From Roseivirga sp. UBA6061 (GTDB lineage Bacteria; Bacteroidota; Bacteroidia; Cytophagales; Cyclobacteriaceae), in contig DIYF01000143.1 of the NCBI GenBank assembly GCA_002427745.1, positions 75,560-139,559 on the forward strand: a stretch of DNA of 64,000 bases, in the 5' to 3' direction. Both the position numbers and the translations under genes were made by a program. Under the pieces are notes generated by a model. The model had not been told where the DNA came from. It worked only from the letters and a program-made list of their open reading frames with translations, and did not search any database. Shown here piece after piece: positions 22,501 through 28,534 of the stretch; position 1 is the stretch's first letter; each line of letters opens with the position of its first letter.

Positions 22501-25500
22501 ATACCGGCATATTGCGCCCCCCCTCCGGTATAGAGAAAGGCCGTTTTACCTCTTCCCGAAAGACCTGTAGCCAAGGCTTCTGAGAGTTGTTTTTCCAGAG
22601 ACTGTTGGCTGTCGGTCACCATGGCCAGACGGTGCCTGTAGTGTGTCCGGGTAGTTGCCAGGCTATAACACAAAGAAGGCAGATCAGCATCACTAAGATG
22701 TGATGCATGGGTCTGTAGATTCGATATTTGATTCGATAGAGTGGGTCTGCTTTCTGCAGAAATCAACACCAGTTGTCTGGCCCTGGGGCCAGGTTTTAAA
22801 TCACTGGAAGATGGGTGAACTTCTGTCGGGGCCTGGCCCAGGATCATATGAACATTGGTACCACCTATACCGAAGCTGCTTAAACCAATCTTGCGTTCCT
22901 CATCGCTCCAGATTTCACTTTCAGTACTTATCGAAAGTGGCATACCTTCCCACTGAATATGTGGATTAGGGGTATTAAAGTGAATCTGCTTTGGCACTCT
23001 GGCCTCCTGAAGCATCTTTACCGATTTGATAAAGCCAGCTACACCCGCAGCGGCTTCAAGGTGACCAATATTGGCTTTAAGTGATCCCAGTCTCAGTGCT
23101 TTACCAGCCCGGTCTTTGCCATAAACAGCCTGTATGGCACTTACCTCTACCGGATCACCCAGCTCTGTTCCGGTTCCGTGACATTCTACATAACCCACCT
23201 CAGCAGGTTTTACCCCTGCTACTGTTAAAGCACTTTCAATAACCTCCTGTTGTGCCAGCCCGTTGGGTGCTGTCAAACCGTTGCTCGCCCCGTCCTGATT
23301 GACCGCACTTCCCTTGATAATTCCTAATACCTCATCACCATCAGACAAAGCCAATGACAAGGGTTTTAACAGCACTATACCACAGCCCTCTGATCTTACA
23401 TATCCATTGGCCGAGGCATCAAAGGTTTTACATCGGCCGTCAGGCGACAGCGCTCCTACTCCTTGCAATGTCAGTGCCGTCTCAGGTGACAACATGAGGT
23501 TGACCCCTCCGGCTATAGCCAGAGAGCACTCTCCGGACTTTAACGATTTCACAGCCTCATGAATAGCCATCAATGAAGAGGAACAGGCCGTATCAACAAC
23601 AACACTTGGTCCCTGAAAGCCAAACTGATATGAAAGCCTGTTGGCAAGAATGCTCAGTGCATTAGCAGTAACCGTATAGACATCTTTGTCACTCCCCGAA
23701 GCACTTAAAAGGTGACCGTATTCGCTCTGTACTGCTCCGATAAAAACACCCGTGTCGCTGTCTTTGAGCGAGTCCGGAGCATACCTGGCTCTTTCGATTA
23801 ACTCATGGCACAGTTCCAGCAAAATCCTTTGCTGAGGATCCATCTGCCTGGCTTCGGCTTCGCTGATATGAAACAGTGAAGCATCGAACTTGTCTATCTT
23901 CTCAATAAAGCCTCCGTGGCGTATCAGGGATTCATTTGGTTCAGCACCAGACCAACGTGTTGCAGGGACTTTACTAATGCTATCAACACCTGCGATCAGG
24001 TTATCAAAAAGAGTATCAGGGTCATCAGCTCCGGGGAATCGGCAGCTCATGCTGATAATGGCAATATCTTCACCTGTTGACAGAGAAGATCTGTGCTTTT
24101 TTCTACTTAGGGATACATCCCCTGCGAGACAGGCTGCCAAAAGCGACACCGTGGGGTAATCATACAGTAATACCGGACTGATGTCTCTGCCAAGTTTCTC
24201 ACTGATGAGTCCGCAAAACCTGATAGATTGTATTGAGCTCAGGCCAGCGGCAGCGAATGGGGTTTGAGCATTGACTGGTGTACCGGAGGCCTCAAGCAAA
24301 CTGGAAAGTGTCTCAACCAACCAGTCCTCAAGATCCTGTGCTCCTTTGGTCTTCTGTACTTCAGGCAGTCTTTGCCCGGAGCCCGATTGGGATTGTTCCA
24401 GATGCCAGGAATCTAATTGACCCGGGATGTCACCCTCCAGGTAGCTCTGTTTCGCTAGGCCTCGCTGAATTTTACCACTTGAGGTTTTTGGAATACGACC
24501 CGGAGAAAGCAGAACAATGGCCTGGATGCTCAGGTTGTGTTCTTCGAAGACGGCCTGTCGAATTCCCTCAAAAAGAACTGAGGCCTCATAATGTCTTAAA
24601 CTGGTTCGCTTTATCTCCTGAAAAACAACCAGTTTTTCGCTATCATCCGACTCGATTGAAAAAGCGGCTCCTGCGTTAACAGTGAGATGTTCTGAGGTGC
24701 TCTGGATAGTATTTTCAATGTCCTGAGGATAATAATTCATCCCCCCCACGATCATCATTTCTTTCAACCTGCCCGTTATAAACAGCTCTCCATCAAGCAG
24801 GAAGCCCATATCACCGGTTCTGAAAAAAGGCCCTTCCTCCCCACCCGAGTTGGTATGTAGGTATGCCTTAAAGGTATTTTCTGTAATTTCCTTCTTATTC
24901 CAATACCCTATGGCTACACTGGGTCCGCTCAGCCAAATTTCACCAATTTGATTCGGTTCACATTCGCACATAGAATCGGGTGAGACAATTCTTACGGTAT
25001 AACCGGGTAATACATATCCGTTGCCTACATAGGTGGTACCTTCCGTTTTTTTTGTCACTTCCTGTGCGACACCTTGCCTTAGTTGATCATCGTCCAGATC
25101 AATGTATTTAGGACCATCCGCACTGAGTTTGCCACTTACCACCAGAGTGGTTTCTGCCATGCCATAGGTAGCAGTAGTTGTATGACCCGATAATCCGGCT
25201 GCCTGAAACTTCTTATTAAACCTTAATATGCTTTGCGCTTTTACAGGTTCGGCACCGTTAAAAGCCACTTTCCAGGAAGACAAGTCCAGGTTTTTAAGCT
25301 CTTCTTCAGAAACTGACTCAACACAGAGATCGAAGGCAAAATTTGGTCCTCCACTGAAGTAGATTTGCTTTTCGCTAATCAATTTGAGCCAGTTGAGTGG
25401 CCTTTTAATAAAGTCCTCAGGCTTCAGCAGATACACGGGCATGCCACTGTAAACTCCCTGCAGCATATTGCCAATCAGTCCCATATCATGAAACAAAGGC

Positions 25501-26117
25501 AACCAACTCAGGACAGGTGTACTTTCAGACAGGTCATAGGCCTCTTTGATCAATCCGAGGTTATTCACAAGGTTTCCATGAGTGACCATGACACCTTTTG
25601 GATTGCCGGTAGATCCTGAAGTATACTGTAAAAAGGCAATATCAGACTGGCCGACATCCGGATGTTCTACAGGGCCACTTCCCTGAAGCTCCTCCATGGC
25701 CAACCATTGGAGATCCAGACGCTGATCAAACCATTTTTTTGACTTTGAGATAAAGGCACCACTGGTCAGAATAACCGATGGTTCACTGTCGTTGAGGATA
25801 TTCTTAAGACGACCCGTCTTACGTATGTTCCCGGGAGTAGGTACAGGAACCGCAATTACCTTTGCCAATAAACAGCCGTAGAATGCTTTAATGAAGGAGT
25901 CTTCGTGGGGCAGGATCAGGACAACACGATCTCCGGGCCGGGTGATCTGTTTCAAAGCGTTGGCCATCTTGCCTGCTTCCCTTAGCAACTGAGTATAATT
26001 CAGTTCAGATGTAACCTGCCCGGTACTGTCTAAAAAGACATAGGCTGACCGGTCTCCATATTTACCGGAGCGCTCATATAAATAATCAACCAACGAAGAC
26101 CCATGTGTCAGGCTCAT
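10470..26117 (-). CDS. FAAL-loading modular type I polyketide synthase, three KR modules
   Basis: First protein of the assembly line (5215 aa, cytosolic). Domains by approximate residue: fatty acyl-AMP ligase 1-575 (YTSGSTGNPKG, LPLFHDMGLIG, GRLKEMMIVGGMNYYPQDIE, the last typical of FAALs), ACP1 595-668 (Ser near 630, GLSSIQS), KS1 680-1100 (Cys845), AT1 1185-1500, KR1 1805-1990, ACP2 2086-2160, KS2 2177-2590, AT2 2688-3000, KR2 3300-3475, ACP3 3573-3650, KS3 3665-4086, AT3 4180-4500, KR3 4783-4955, ACP4 5053-5126, acidic C-terminal tail 5133-5215. All KS keep Cys-His-His; all KR keep the GGLGxxG motif and Ser/Tyr/Asn/Lys. No DH or ER is visible. KR3 carries LDD (B-type); KR2 has LSD; KR1 lacks it. 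AT1 and AT2 have GGG(A/S)Q and QASH, while AT3 has GQGAQ and HAFH. Expected role: activate a fatty acid as acyl-AMP, load ACP1, extend it three times and leave hydroxyls. The tail probably docks to the next protein. Confidence 0.96.
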   Translation of the reverse strand: MSLTHGSSLVDYLYERSGKYGDRSAYVFLDSTGQVTSELNYTQLLREAGKMANALKQITRPGDRVVLILPHEDSFIKAFYGCLLAKVIAVPVPTPGNIRKTGRLKNILNDSEPSVILTSGAFISKSKKWFDQRLDLQWLAMEELQGSGPVEHPDVGQSDIAFLQYTSGSTGNPKGVMVTHGNLVNNLGLIKEAYDLSESTPVLSWLPLFHDMGLIGNMLQGVYSGMPVYLLKPEDFIKRPLNWLKLISEKQIYFSGGPNFAFDLCVESVSEEELKNLDLSSWKVAFNGAEPVKAQSILRFNKKFQAAGLSGHTTTATYGMAETTLVVSGKLSADGPKYIDLDDDQLRQGVAQEVTKKTEGTTYVGNGYVLPGYTVRIVSPDSMCECEPNQIGEIWLSGPSVAIGYWNKKEITENTFKAYLHTNSGGEEGPFFRTGDMGFLLDGELFITGRLKEMMIVGGMNYYPQDIENTIQSTSEHLTVNAGAAFSIESDDSEKLVVFQEIKRTSLRHYEASVLFEGIRQAVFEEHNLSIQAIVLLSPGRIPKTSSGKIQRGLAKQSYLEGDIPGQLDSWHLEQSQSGSGQRLPEVQKTKGAQDLEDWLVETLSSLLEASGTPVNAQTPFAAAGLSSIQSIRFCGLISEKLGRDISPVLLYDYPTVSLLAACLAGDVSLSRKKHRSSLSTGEDIAIISMSCRFPGADDPDTLFDNLIAGVDSISKVPATRWSGAEPNESLIRHGGFIEKIDKFDASLFHISEAEARQMDPQQRILLELCHELIERARYAPDSLKDSDTGVFIGAVQSEYGHLLSASGSDKDVYTVTANALSILANRLSYQFGFQGPSVVVDTACSSSLMAIHEAVKSLKSGECSLAIAGGVNLMLSPETALTLQGVGALSPDGRCKTFDASANGYVRSEGCGIVLLKPLSLALSDGDEVLGIIKGSAVNQDGASNGLTAPNGLAQQEVIESALTVAGVKPAEVGYVECHGTGTELGDPVEVSAIQAVYGKDRAGKALRLGSLKANIGHLEAAAGVAGFIKSVKMLQEARVPKQIHFNTPNPHIQWEGMPLSISTESEIWSDEERKIGLSSFGIGGTNVHMILGQAPTEVHPSSSDLKPGPRARQLVLISAESRPTLSNQISNLQTHASHLSDADLPSLCYSLATTRTHYRHRLAMVTDSQQSLEKQLSEALATGLSGRGKTAFLYTGGGAQYAGMGKKLYHTEPYFRLTMDRCLSLVKEQTGEDYSEIIFAEEGTVNALKLNKIEHMLLGLFVIEYSLTRLWQHWGVQPDYLIGHSLGELVAATVAGVFSLKDGIRLVAERGRLMASVKAEGGMASVECDAESLSTYLKDEPAVSIAAENGPVQTVISGAASSMNSLALKLTEAGIKVKLLPISQASHSPMMDEILGEFRKITSELTYHHPGYQLISNLTGELVGDEMCNPEYWVNHLRQPVRFSTGMKVLEKAGVTSFIEIGPSSVLLGMGSACLSPDYEGQWLPSLQKEEDDETTLLESLGHWFTAGNNPNWSNFYAGRKQKKVDLPSYAFHRKRYWIPTNPERANSISSHPLWKAIEEGDPEKLKTLIGGEVNSENLAAYAKSFDKSQILQKLVYSVEWNDKKINTKISTAALAKGWVFLWNNEDSVSAAFKASFKELIETCGGTVLETNKTEEVISLLKESEEPPKYVISFWPDTVTGSLADQAERNSLRGLKQLQALKPVLDDARLIWLSEGVFKENAAPNLVASSLWGLGKVFINESRHANFRLIDLQAFNPEEVCMTLLELVASDKAERALRIETGQVSVQRLVRANISPQYLNKEDFQGGSVLITGGLGALGMITAEWLAEKQVSQLVLLGRRAAKAAVQERVAAIEQKGTKVLLLQCDVARIDDLRQVIETVQQSEHPLTGVIHAAGISKEYDQQEAYLLENHSEKDLLEVCEAKVRGTWNLHELTKDCDLQFFVSYSSISSVLGTSGLNSYVAANTFLDVFSAFRKSLGLPATTVNWGLWSEGLAVSQLETIRQQGFIALDAQSAFEALSYQISRGIDQAVAHIDWSKLGTLYQASPLNPLLSLLEDIEQDDSTDLAESPFVVGLRLLPEGLQHDRLTAHIQEKVAAIFMTDLADVITHQGLAEQGLTSLQGVELANTLSQDLGFRISPGRIITIPTITDLSGWILSKLFGADEVSDQTRVESNHAGEPIAIIGTGLRLPGGVEDLEGLWQLMDSEVSTESEVPSDRWSMDAYFDSDRESLGKTYTRKGSFIKGHDQFDREFFRISPEEASRMDPMHRLMLECGWHALEDSGIVKSELEETRTGIFVGIGHSGYSPATYDIYDTPGLSRSFSAGRLSYFLGLNGPSISVDTACSSSLSALHMAVQSLHSGDCDMALAAGVSLMLTPDHYIALSRMGALSPDGKCKAFSSDADGFGRGEGCVVLVLRPLSAAQERGDNILGVIRSTAMNHDGASSGLTVPNGKSHEKLMKEALAKAGLSADSVSYIEGHGTGTNLGDPIEVESIQRVFGRSERETPLRIGTIKSNIGHLEAASGVAGIAKVLVSFLHDRLPKSLHSEVLNPRIDWESYPVEVVQEATAWPRGIAPRIAGVSNFGLSGTNVHVLLEEAPGQAELTTGTAAPRSSQLAVVSAESRQALLAQVAALREHVSDLDDAAFQALCYSLATTRTHFRHRLALVADSHSVLLEQLSGSVIPGQTKRGKTAFLYTGGGSQYAGMGKELYDSEPFFRMVLNECFELIREKTGEDYQQIIFAEESSEGAKKLDGIEHMLVSLFAIEYSLTKLWENWGVQPDVLIGHSLGEIVAATIAGIFSLEDGIALVAARGKLMASVKEAGSMASVECDMKSLQPYVETEADVDIAAENGPFQTVISGALEPMERVIANLTRAEIKIKVLPISQASHSPMMDVILEDFHKVARQLTYHEPKYPLISNLTGQLAGNEMCNPDYWVKHLRQTVRFSTGMQTLQREGVTSLIEMGPQAVLLGMGSACVSDDFEGRWLASLQKEEADEPTLLKSLAGWYEAGNDPDWSAFYKDREQQKLPLPPYAFQSKRYWPEEEEQGLIQSDDPLWQALEAEDQESIDALLGSDFTPQNLIRYLKRDELAKQAAELMYVTKWDDVLEPLLSEEPMGDWVLLENGFGPITDEFKQSVGEFINELGGQLICTDNLDTTIELLKKKDAPGLISCWTLTNETVSAERAEELSFKALTQLKRLSKMEGLKMLWITQGAFEPSCEAAMALQSVWSWGKAAIIEGHEPDLRLIDVPAFNREMPGAALTSALQLNGPERLFKIEGDRLLTQKFVRYQSTSVGTEVLADLSNASVLITGGLGYIGLKTAHWLSKLKVGQLILIGRSGLSEQASEEISMIERGGSRVSTYQCDVSDLANLKMVLDQIDPQFPLKGVVHAATVLSDGLLVNQSQADINKVYQAKVKGAVNLHECTKGLDLDFFILYSSVSAILTPPSLGNYAGANAFLDALATFRQSQGLAATSVNWGLWDGGVADDDVSQRAKKHGMKVLNSGAAFHALESILKSKLAKAAILDMDWSVNSHYYGNSTLRSLISTLIRQADNAPTYGAFLESLYQLSEKGRRQKLANHLQDLVAEIINKEKSEVDVTSGLFEMGMTSLQSVELANTLSRDLGIRVSPGRIITVPTIHYLTEWVLSKVFERQEKQPEAVQTAGQYACEPIAIVGTGLRLPGGVEDLGALWQLMDSEISTVSEIPSDRWQADRYFDADRDRPGKYYTRYGSFVDNYAGFDREFFRISPEEATKMDPMHRMLLESSWHALEGSRTAKSSLEESRTGIFVGIGSSGYGGEMSKTSLGGYDATGQSISFSAGRLSYFLGLNGPSIAVDTACSSSLSAVHMAVQSLQNGDCEMALAGGVNLILNPDHYIALSRTGALSPDGKCKAFSSSADGFGRGEGCVMLALRPLSVAEERGDEILGVIRATAMNHDGASSGLTVPNGKSQEKLLREALSKAGIPAGSVSYIEAHGTGTDLGDPIEVESLQQVFGQEERKQPLHIGTIKSNISHLEAASGVAGILKILASFRHNRLPKSLHSEELNPKIDWESFPVEVVRESMPWSREEEPRIAGVSNFGLSGTNVHVLLEEAPEPARVSSEAGLARPYELAVVSAESREALAAQISMLKERLTSLHETELQSLCYSLAATRTTFRHRMAFVTDSKASLLEQLSSATIPAHVKGGKTAFLYTGQGAQYVGMGQQLYEHEPVFRHWMDQCLSIISAELDEPFEAILFGNEDQLNQTQYTQPGLFALEFSLTKLWQHWGVEPDYLMGHSLGEIVAATVAGIFSLEDGIRLVVARGRLMGSLPVGGAMISVSLSRTKVAEYLDGHQTEVSLAGENSPDQVVLSGYSEAIETIKVALESDGYKVKTLNTSHAFHSPQMDAILDPFEKVASDLTYHAPEYDLVSNATGALGAEEMQTAAYWVNHIREAVLFAKGIQSLEELEVARYVEMGPAPVLSHLGMQSVEENSKSTWYHSLSKDKDDVQEILKNLAGWYSHGGDVIWQNFYEGREQPCINLPNYRFQRETYRIKRTESPLRVGENPLIQAIQHKDEHQVQTLLGGDFTLEKMAEYLQGAADVESNLVYKLKWEAKSLSLNKPEFKGKWLLLNSQTARSTAIHKELMKLLNTAKATLTEISDVESIKSTYKPDEISGIISLWPAAGTDTLSGTIEHTTLEGLYQLQKLMEFDIPLYWFTEGVCSETPKEDSLAFAPLWGLGRVYLNEFPQNMLRMIDLESFEKSPHQRQLTHVFANESDEHFYRFSGDQWQVPRLVSQVNSKRVEPVFDQLREGTVLITGGLGALGLESAEWLASKKVGQLLLLSRRTPTDEINERLKAIETKGVKLIVASCDVANRQMLSEILVKLDPSYPLCGVLHTAGVLDDAIFVNQNKEKIQNAFKAKVEGTINLHELTRDRELSFFILYSSFSSVLGSPGQANYAAANAFMDRFAAFRRQQGLTAVSVNWGVWNMGMATDAVRNESEAMGMLSLDTEQAFRALESQISGDEANVSIVNIDWQRFLANEIPDIKVFSQFMKDDLEADSLLEEPPLLTRLKSLSSQNRYTVLIDHIKATAGSVLTLEADTIDIAKGLTGQGMTSLQGVEISGTLSQDLGVRISPAKVVSLPSIDSLVEYILELVFPTVDASEVVKDELDKLIKGLATTLNKELSDNTSHQLTSGLFKLLQSHMLEDKEETQDLDEAALEEADYDDLKSQLEKELGKNG

Positions 26118-26463
26118 AATATCAGATTCTGAGGTTACATGAGGCCTTCATTCGGTACAGAGGAACAATCAGGAATGCATCCTGTCTGATAACCGCTATT
26201 CAAAAGCTCCTTGGCTTTTTAAGGGAACTTCAGGCCTTTCGCAAAAAAGCGCTTAGGTTGCTTTCTGCCAATGGGAGAGTATTGACATATTGTGGACCAA
26301 CATATGGCTTAAGACATGGTTTTGCAGACCATATATCACAGTCTGCTTACATTATGCCGAGGAATCTGTGACCATCAGAAGACAGCAGGTATTCAATGTG
26401 GTGATGAGAAATGTCCGGTATGTCCTGCCAAACCCGGATTCAGGAATGTGGATATAATGTTTA

Positions 26464-26502
26464 CTAAAAAATTAGCCTGCCTGTGATTTTACACAGGCAG
26501 GC
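26464..26502 (-). terminator. Rho-independent terminator ahead of the PKS genes
   Basis: Perfect 11-bp stem (gcctgcctgtg / cacaggcaggc, 26475-26502) with a 6-nt loop. Read on the minus strand it is followed after three bases by six T. It would end transcription coming from the surface-protein/bactofilin series and insulate the PKS promoter. Confidence 0.7.
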
Positions 26503-26587
26503 GTTACCTAAACATGCGCCTAACCCGTCTGGCTCAGCACCAATACTTATGATTACTCATAAGGTCTCTTTTCAAGTAGCCTAAGTC

Positions 26588-26616
26588 AGTACCCGGTATA
26601 ATTGCTACCGGGTACT
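26588..26616. other. Perfect 11-bp inverted repeat, no T-tract
   Basis: Arms agtacccggta and taccgggtact with a 7-nt AT-rich loop. Neither strand has an adjacent T-run, so it is not a classical terminator. It could be an RNA stem-loop protecting the 3' end of the bactofilin transcript, a protein-binding palindrome, or a REP-type element. Confidence 0.5.
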
Positions 26617-26707
26617 TCCCAATCAAAAATGAAGTCCTTAACTAAGGATCTCCAGAGTGAGGCAAGCGTAAGACAACCTGCTTGCTCTCGTACTACTACT
26701 TGATAAA

Positions 26708-26726
26708 TTCCGGACGTCTTCCGGAA
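26708..26726. other. Short stem-loop just beyond the bactofilin gene
   Basis: 7-bp perfect stem (ttccgga / tccggaa) with a 5-nt loop, 24 nt beyond the bactofilin stop on the minus strand. The T-run (gttttttatt) is on the plus-strand 3' side, where no plus-strand gene needs a terminator. On the minus strand it is a weak terminator or 3'-end stabiliser. Confidence 0.4.
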
Positions 26727-26749
26727 AATGTTTTTTATTGACACGATCG

Positions 26750-27124
26750 TCAGCTAACTCTTTTATCCATGTCACAACTGCCGTTCAGGCTGGCTCCCTC
26801 TTCCACCAGGAGCAGGTTGCAAAAAATGTTTGCCTTCACTACCGATGTGGCCATCAAACGGACCGTTTTACTGGCTATGATTATACCTTCAAAGGTTCCT
26901 TCAATCGTTACTTCATTCGCTTCAAGACAATTTTGTACGGATCCATTCCTGGAGATCCAAACATGTCCTCTCCCTTTAATCTTTCCACAGAAAGAACCGG
27001 AGACTCTTAAATCAAGAGCCAGCAGAAGCCCTTTGAACATGCTGCCTTCCGGAATGTGACAGATAGGCTCTAGTGGTTCTTTAAAGGCCATTCTGCCTTC
27101 TTTACTACTCTTTACACCAATCAC
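26750..27124 (-). CDS. Bactofilin-family protein
   Basis: A 124-aa protein matching the bactofilin (polymer-forming cytoskeletal) pattern: short beta-strand repeats with Gly/Ile/Val spacing such as GSFCGKIKGRGHVWI, VTIEGTFEGIIIASKTVRL and a closing LLVEEGASLNGSCDM. These would form a small right-handed beta-helix that polymerises without nucleotide at the inner membrane or in the cytoplasm. The start is taken as GTG at 27124, because GTGA overlaps the upstream stop by 4 nt and suggests translational coupling; an internal ATG at 27091 would shorten it by 11 residues. It is the last gene of the minus-strand series that begins with the giant surface protein. A role in positioning that export or adhesion machinery is inference only. 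Confidence 0.75.
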   Translation of the reverse strand: MIGVKSSKEGRMAFKEPLEPICHIPEGSMFKGLLLALDLRVSGSFCGKIKGRGHVWISRNGSVQNCLEANEVTIEGTFEGIIIASKTVRLMATSVVKANIFCNLLLVEEGASLNGSCDMDKRVS

Positions 27125-27771
27125 TTTATCAGAAATTTAAAAATGGACATCGGCCAATTCTGAGATTTAACCGCTAGCACATATTCTCCAGGAATCAGGT
27201 TATCGGTAGGAAACTCAAACAGTTGATCAGGAAGGAGGTACTTTACAGGGTGGATAATGATATTGGCCTCAGTATCATAAAGGACGGCAGTCACAATAGT
27301 GTCATCCAGCATATGGCCAAACACAATTCTTAAGCTCTCACCAGCTTCAATACCACCAAATGGATGTAATTGTCGGAAAGATTTTCCCAGGTAAGTCTCT
27401 GCCAGACGTATATCACTGTAATACTTTTTACCTTCATGATCCATTCTCAGGCGATATTTGAACTTGCCGAAAACCGCATGAACATCCATGTAACCCGTAT
27501 CTGATCCATTAAACACTTTCAGCGTCTCAAAGCCAGCCTTTCCCTGACTCTTTTCTAATATTACCTGCTTCTCCTTGAAATCATCCAGCAACCTCCATTG
27601 AAGCAATACACCCTCAGGCTTCACCTGAATATGAAAATATCTAAACACATCTTCTGACAGTTTACCGGAGGCCATCAGGCCTGGTAAAGGAGCAATCATC
27701 AAGAAAAGAAGCAGTATCACCTTTACGGTTTCAAGTATGCCCTTGCCATATCCCTGTGTGTTCATATCCAA
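27121..27771 (-). CDS. Secreted protein with FN3-like and T9SS-tail-like regions
   Basis: 216 aa with an N-terminal hydrophobic signal segment (about residues 14-35) and no recognised catalytic motif. The stretch around residues 52-85 (GVLLQWRLLDDFKEKQVILE) resembles the FN3-like module preceding T9SS tails in Bacteroidota, as at the C-terminus of the 5139-aa protein. The last 60 residues (VLYDTEANIIIHP...IPGEYVLAVKS) resemble a type A sorting domain: D-x-x-G-like turn, GEYVL strand and a final basic strand FKFLIK. It is probably exported and perhaps T9SS-processed. It is separated from the upstream gene by a 301-nt stem-loop region and overlaps the bactofilin start by 4 nt. Function unknown. 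Confidence 0.65.
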   Translation of the reverse strand: MDMNTQGYGKGILETVKVILLLFLMIAPLPGLMASGKLSEDVFRYFHIQVKPEGVLLQWRLLDDFKEKQVILEKSQGKAGFETLKVFNGSDTGYMDVHAVFGKFKYRLRMDHEGKKYYSDIRLAETYLGKSFRQLHPFGGIEAGESLRIVFGHMLDDTIVTAVLYDTEANIIIHPVKYLLPDQLFEFPTDNLIPGEYVLAVKSQNWPMSIFKFLIK

Positions 27772-28072
27772 TTGATTTTCTAACTCTAAAATGACCTCCG
27801 GCAGTTAAACTGCCAGAGGTCTCAACCATCAAAACCCGAAAAAACCGGGTAATAAATCAGGAAGGTGCACGCGCTTAACTTACCCATCCAAAGCGCTTTG
27901 TCTGCCCTTCCTAAGAACCGGGCGTATCCCGGTTGCCTTTCATTTCTTCAGGAAGTAAACCGGCAGCCACTACACTGCCGGTTCCTCACCTTAACCTCGT
28001 ACGACATAGCAGACTATGACTTGCCGCAGGCTAATTATCAGACCGTCTGTCCGATATGAATATTTTGCGCAA
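27772..28072. other. Non-coding stretch with five consecutive inverted repeats
   Basis: No gene seen. Within 190 nt there are five hairpin-capable repeats: 27793-27821 (12-nt arms with one mismatch), 27834-27850 (acccg/cgggt), 27871-27896 (gcgctt/aagcgc, overlapping the 12-nt palindrome caaagcgctttg at 27889-27900), 27916-27934 (aaccggg/cccggtt) and 27958-27983 (aaccggcag/ctgccggtt). It lies in the 5' leader of the 27771 gene. It may be a structured leader RNA, processing sites or a REP-like cluster. No T-tract marks any of them as an intrinsic terminator. Confidence 0.6.
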
Positions 28073-28534
28073 TCAGGAAGCACCTTTAACCATGGGGGTT
28101 AAAGTCTTCTCAATAATTGCCGTACTTTGATTCCTTCCATGCACCCGCTTTTTATCAGCGTAATAAGATGCCAGTTCCTCGGTCGAAACATTCATGAGGC
28201 CTAAATTCACCCCTGTCTTGTTCATGCAAATGATCTGATCAAAATCGTGAATGACTCTAGCGCCAACCCTGGGGTCAAAGACCCAAACAGGTGATAAAGT
28301 GATCGGTGATAATTTTTTAGTCCGGAAAGAAACATTGTTTATTCTCAGCTTTATGAATAACCCAAACCAGGTTTGATAGAGCTGGTAGCTTAACACGATG
28401 TTGACAGGTATTTCTACCCCTTTGTTAAGCCTGAGAAGCTTAAAGAGAGGTCGATAAGGACGCCTGACGTAGTAGCGAAAAATACCGCCATCCAAGCCGA
28501 TCTCGCAGATTCCGTTTGTTCGGGTTACCTTCAT
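28073..28534 (-). CDS. Hypothetical protein, 153 aa
   Basis: Not recognised. The start is placed at ATG 28534 because ATGA overlaps the upstream stop (TGA 28531-28533) by 4 nt; a longer reading from 28576 would only add residues overlapping the upstream gene. The protein is basic in its first half (RRPYRPLFKLLRLNKG) with alternating hydrophobic strands, has no signal peptide or membrane segment, and ends in a polar tail. Tight coupling to the 127-aa protein and the giant surface protein suggests the three are made together. Its role is unknown. Confidence 0.6.
   Translation of the reverse strand: MKVTRTNGICEIGLDGGIFRYYVRRPYRPLFKLLRLNKGVEIPVNIVLSYQLYQTWFGLFIKLRINNVSFRTKKLSPITLSPVWVFDPRVGARVIHDFDQIICMNKTGVNLGLMNVSTEELASYYADKKRVHGRNQSTAIIEKTLTPMVKGAS

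Larger units (their letters stand above)
26118..26749. other. Non-coding region upstream of the PKS operon, with stem-loops
   Basis: No convincing gene in 632 nt between the bactofilin stop and the PKS start codon. It holds three perfect inverted repeats (listed separately), an AAGCGCTT palindrome at 26247-26254 and a loose inverted pair ATATGG/CCATAT between about 26304 and 26335. The PKS promoter should lie between the terminator at 26464 and the start at 26117. I found no good match to the Bacteroidota -33 TTG / -7 TAnnTTTG consensus. Confidence 0.6.

Noticed and set aside
20250..24120. A dehydratase domain between AT and KR in the first PKS modules
   Set aside because: The inter-domain segments show no HxxxGxxxxP or matching second motif and look like KR structural subdomains.
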